Below, one piece after another: positions 60,863-64,000 of a DNA stretch of 64,000 bases. How positions within the stretch are numbered: position 1 is the first letter of the stretch; each line of letters opens with the position of its first letter. The notes beneath the pieces are model-generated. The model was not told where the DNA came from and made no database searches. It saw only the letters and a list, made by a program, of their open reading frames with translations. Made by a program: the position numbers and the translations under genes. Where the stretch lies: positions 48,776-112,775 of the forward strand of contig NOWV01000218.1 of the NCBI GenBank assembly GCA_003344405.1, written 5' to 3'. Origin of the DNA: Trichoplax sp. H2 (taxonomy: Eukaryota; Placozoa; Uniplacotomia; Trichoplacea).

Positions 60863-63159
60863 TGAACCATACACAAGTAACAGTACAGTATAGTACACAG
60901 GAACGTCCGAAAATACAGTACTGCATACCTTACTCTATTTTATTTATTTATTTATTTTTTCCCCTCTTATAAAGTTAATATTAGCAATTCTATACTTTTT
61001 GCGGACAGTGTTATAAGAGGATATGCTGGTTAACACATCTCCTTGTGTAGGGAAGTTCTTGGGATTACATACGCGTACATTGAATTCATGGGAGTTATTA
61101 ATCAGCTTTCAACCAACTACTGTAGGTCTAACAGAAATTCCAGGAGAATTTTCTCTTATTAGAAGTCGCTGACGATATTTAGGACTGCAGTCCTAAGCTG
61201 TATGTACAGCACTATACCGAAATTTATTCCGAGAAGAAGGGGCGGATTTAATTACATACAGTACGCATGTGACTACTTAATTAATTAATCGCTCTGAAAT
61301 CAAATTATTATTAGCGGGTAAGAGAGGATTATTAGCTTTAAAGCGACCGTATTTGGTGACAGAGCTATAGTAGTTTACAGTAGTAGTTTAAATTAGAAGC
61401 AAGATCACTTCAGTAGATTGCAAGCGGTAAAGCTATTACCTCCACCAGTTGGTCATTTGCCGAAAATATATAAAATAACGAAGGTGTCGGAGAAAGGGGT
61501 GAAATACCCTTGAAGCATCCCTTAATTCATGGAATCGCCAAATTCAGCTGTTCATCATAATGTCCATCCTAATGATGGGTGACTGATAGGGTTTATCCGC
61601 TTAAAATGCAGGTTGAGTATTGCAGAACCAACTTGAATGTTCTCAAACATCATTAATAAAAGTTAATATTCGTACATGTATTGTAGTAATTATGATAATA
61701 CTGTACTCGTACGTTGATAAATAAATAAATGTTGAGCCAACTGTTGAGTATTTGCTGTCTGTACAGTATTTAGTTTCTGCATCTATACATACAGCATGTC
61801 TACGTATGAAACTGGAATCTATATTAAATCCGCATGGACTTGTACTGCACCATGCTAATATACTGTTGTAGTCAAGTATTTACGTATTATAATTTCATAC
61901 AGTAAATTCCAACGATTTTCAGTCACTGTGTAAATAACTTATGAAAAGTAAAATATAATGCAAATAGGTTGCGTAAAATAATTTCATTAAAATCGTAACA
62001 ATGATTTACTTACAGTTAGTAATAATAATGGTCTTAGGTATAATTAGCTATAGGACTGGTAAGATCGTCCATGTTGCACTACATTTATACCCACATTGGC
62101 CAAGTAAATAACAAGATATTTATTTATCTATCGATTGTCCATAACTGAGTCTACGGTATCACAACAGGAAACTATGCATATTCGTTGCTACTTCACTACT
62201 AGAGGAAATATGCATAGAAGATACTTTATCCAATCTGTTGCAAAAATGATTTTACTTAAAGCTAGCCTAGTAGTGATTATTTTATTATTTTAGAGAAAAG
62301 TCATCATACTGGACGAGAAAAGATATAGGAGAAATATAGATTTACAGAGTCGATAGACTATCTAAAGGTCTTATGATTAATACAATTCTTGAATATAAGA
62401 AATCATGATCTAGAATTGTTATCACTTGAGTAAAGGTGCTACTCCTGTTCGATGACAAGCTGAAGTCAGGATCAATTTTTGACCAACGTTATGACGCAAT
62501 ACTCATAGGCATTTGATAACTGGTGAGAAATACTTGACGATAACTGCACCCTCCTGGCGTCTATTATTTAGCTAAAGTGATTGACTTCGCGGGGATATTA
62601 TTTGTCGATATTTCGTCTAGCGAATAATAAGCCAATGTGCGTATTTCGGAGTCTTACATTTTACATTCGATAAACGATCAATGACAATTATCCAAACTGT
62701 TGCCCAATATGAAAAATGTTAAGTACAAGTAAGTTCCAGAAAATCAGATAAGACGCAGCTAAGGCATCCAGACTTGAGACATTGGCTATCTTTATCGTAA
62801 TTAATATCATTATTTCATTCATATTTAGTATTATCTCAAAATAACTGACGAAAGATGTTTATTTTAAGTAGAAATGAGCGCGTACAGCTACATGCGGACC
62901 GGCATCCCGTAGTCATTAATATAATTGCGTGGTAGCTGCATATAGTTATAAATAGGATGCTTTTAAAATAGGCAGACTTTTTCGTATTTTTCTTGCAGTG
63001 GTTGCTGTCACAGCTTGCTGCGTAGAGAGCTGTAAATTTAGTACAGAATTTAGATCTATTTAATTCCTTTCGTATCAGAAATTAAGAAAAAATTAAAATA
63101 AACTAAATTTCTCCATTGCAACATACGCACGATAGAACACATTAAGTAATCAATTCTCG
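60863..63159. other. Spacer upstream of PNP
   Basis: About 2.3 kb without a recognisable exon. It contains scattered TACAGTA words, a 'tatttatttatttattt' tract near 60940 and a 10-bp inverted repeat 'ctatgcatat' / 'atatgcatag' at about 62172-62216. The PNP promoter should lie at its right end. Confidence 0.45.
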
Positions 63160-63595
63160 ATGGATACTAAAGCTAACAGGTAAAAAAAAAATACCATACA
63201 AAACTTTATGATGCTGCATGTAGATCTTGTACGATTATCTACGTTAACGTAAAATCTAAGTTTTCATTATTACAGTAATAATAAATGTGCTTTGCTAAGC
63301 TGCTGTTAACGAACATTGTGGTAACGGTTGAAACCTACGCACGTATTATCTACTCTAGTATTCTCGTATCTGCTTTACGAGTAAACTTGCATTAATCTAT
63401 GCCTTTTTTCATTTTTTAGTGAAAATTATTCGTACGAAGACGTAGAAGCAATCTGCAAGTTCTTGTTGGAAAAATCTCATTATCGTCCAAAAATTGGAAT
63501 TATTTGCGGTTCAGGACTGTCAAACTTAGCTGATATATTACAGGAACAAGAAGTAATTGCATATTCGGATATACCGAATTTTCCCACATGTACAG
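63160..63595 (+). CDS. PNP: Purine nucleoside phosphorylase, first two exons (truncated by window edge)
   Basis: PNP cleaves inosine and guanosine with phosphate to free base and ribose-1-phosphate in the cytosolic purine salvage pathway. Exon 1 is 63160-63179 (MDTKAN plus two bases) and exon 2 is 63420-63595, joined in phase 2. The peptide continues NYSYEDVEAICKFLLEK, then HYRPKIGIICGSGLSNLAD, where GSG is the phosphate-binding loop, and ends AYSDIPNFPTCT. Human PNP reads IPNFPRST at the same place, where an exon also ends. The donor is GTGACA at 63596. Reading on instead gives a stop at 63646, which would truncate the enzyme, so splicing is preferred. Remaining exons were not found before 64000 and should lie beyond the window. 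Confidence 0.9.
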
Positions 63596-64000
63596 GTGAC
63601 AATCCCGGTGATAAACTCTGGGATATTTATAGGCATATTTTGCATTAATTTAATTATAATACTGCACTTGCCGTACGAATATAAGATACTAGTGCAAACT
63701 CCCGTCGCTTTGCTGACGGTTTACGATAATGTGCTCATTTAACAGATAGTATTACCATTTGATAGACCTGTCAGATTCGGAACTAAGATTGCTATAGCTC
63801 CTAAAAGATATTATAAGCTTGCAGTACTATGTCTTCTTTACGATATTAGTCAGATACTACCTATTACTGTTATGTACAGGCAGTTGATATAGTCTAAGTA
63901 AAATTGTAGTAGGTGACCATAAGAACTTAAAAATTAAAGATAGTTAATTTACTGACTGCTATCTTAGCTTGGAGATCAATATGAGCGAGTGTAGCACCAC

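Noticed and set aside
63596-63648. PNP exon 2 continuing to the stop at 63646
   Set aside because: It would end the enzyme after about 80 residues without most of the active site; a good donor with the expected exon boundary is present.

Overview
This window reads as animal nuclear DNA: A+T-rich, with small exons split by GT-AG introns mostly of 50-400 bp, metazoan-type genes (a kindlin, a Girdin/Daple-type protein) and minisatellite-filled spacers. The compact introns and non-bilaterian flavour fit a placozoan (Trichoplax/Hoilungia type). That assignment is inferred from gene content and architecture; no search was run. Only + strand coordinates are used; '-' genes read right to left.

Seven genes can be reconstructed by following splice sites and reading phase. 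Left to right: (1) PIGH (+, 1250-2703, N-terminus not found), a GPI-anchor synthesis subunit; (2) a CCDC97-like gene (-, 3690-5059, 2 exons, 328 aa); (3) a kindlin/FERMT gene (-, 7301-14468, 15 exons, 680 aa), an integrin activator; (4) SEC23 (+, 22006-29252, 25 exons, 780 aa), the COPII coat GTPase-activating subunit; (5) a CCDC88 (Girdin/Daple) homologue (-, 32595-49243, 28 exons, about 2,887 codons) dominated by one 4.4-kb coiled-coil exon; (6) VTI1B (-, 56275-59484, 8 exons, 228 aa), an endosomal/Golgi Q-SNARE; (7) the first two exons of purine nucleoside phosphorylase (+, from 63160), running off the right edge. For kindlin, SEC23, VTI1B and CCDC88 the exon lengths sum to exact multiples of three. 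The one blemish is an in-frame TAG at the end of CCDC88 exon 4.

The spacers hold most of the unusual sequence. Between the divergent kindlin and SEC23 genes lie two adjacent tandem arrays (about 15.74-17.63 kb and 17.78-19.95 kb, the second interrupted by a 20-N assembly gap), then an 18-bp perfect hairpin and a more G+C-rich block before SEC23. Smaller minisatellites lie at 5.32-5.87 kb, in kindlin introns and at 59.88-60.86 kb. The 7-kb stretch 49.2-56.3 kb and the 3.3-kb stretch 29.3-32.6 kb show no convincing gene. A short palindromic word built on TACAGTA / ACTGTAC recurs across the non-coding DNA and clusters in several places.

The genes do not form a pathway cluster, though SEC23 (ER export) and VTI1B (endosomal fusion) both act in vesicle traffic, and kindlin and CCDC88 both act at the cytoskeleton/adhesion interface. 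No tRNA, rRNA, CRISPR array or recognisable transposase was seen.
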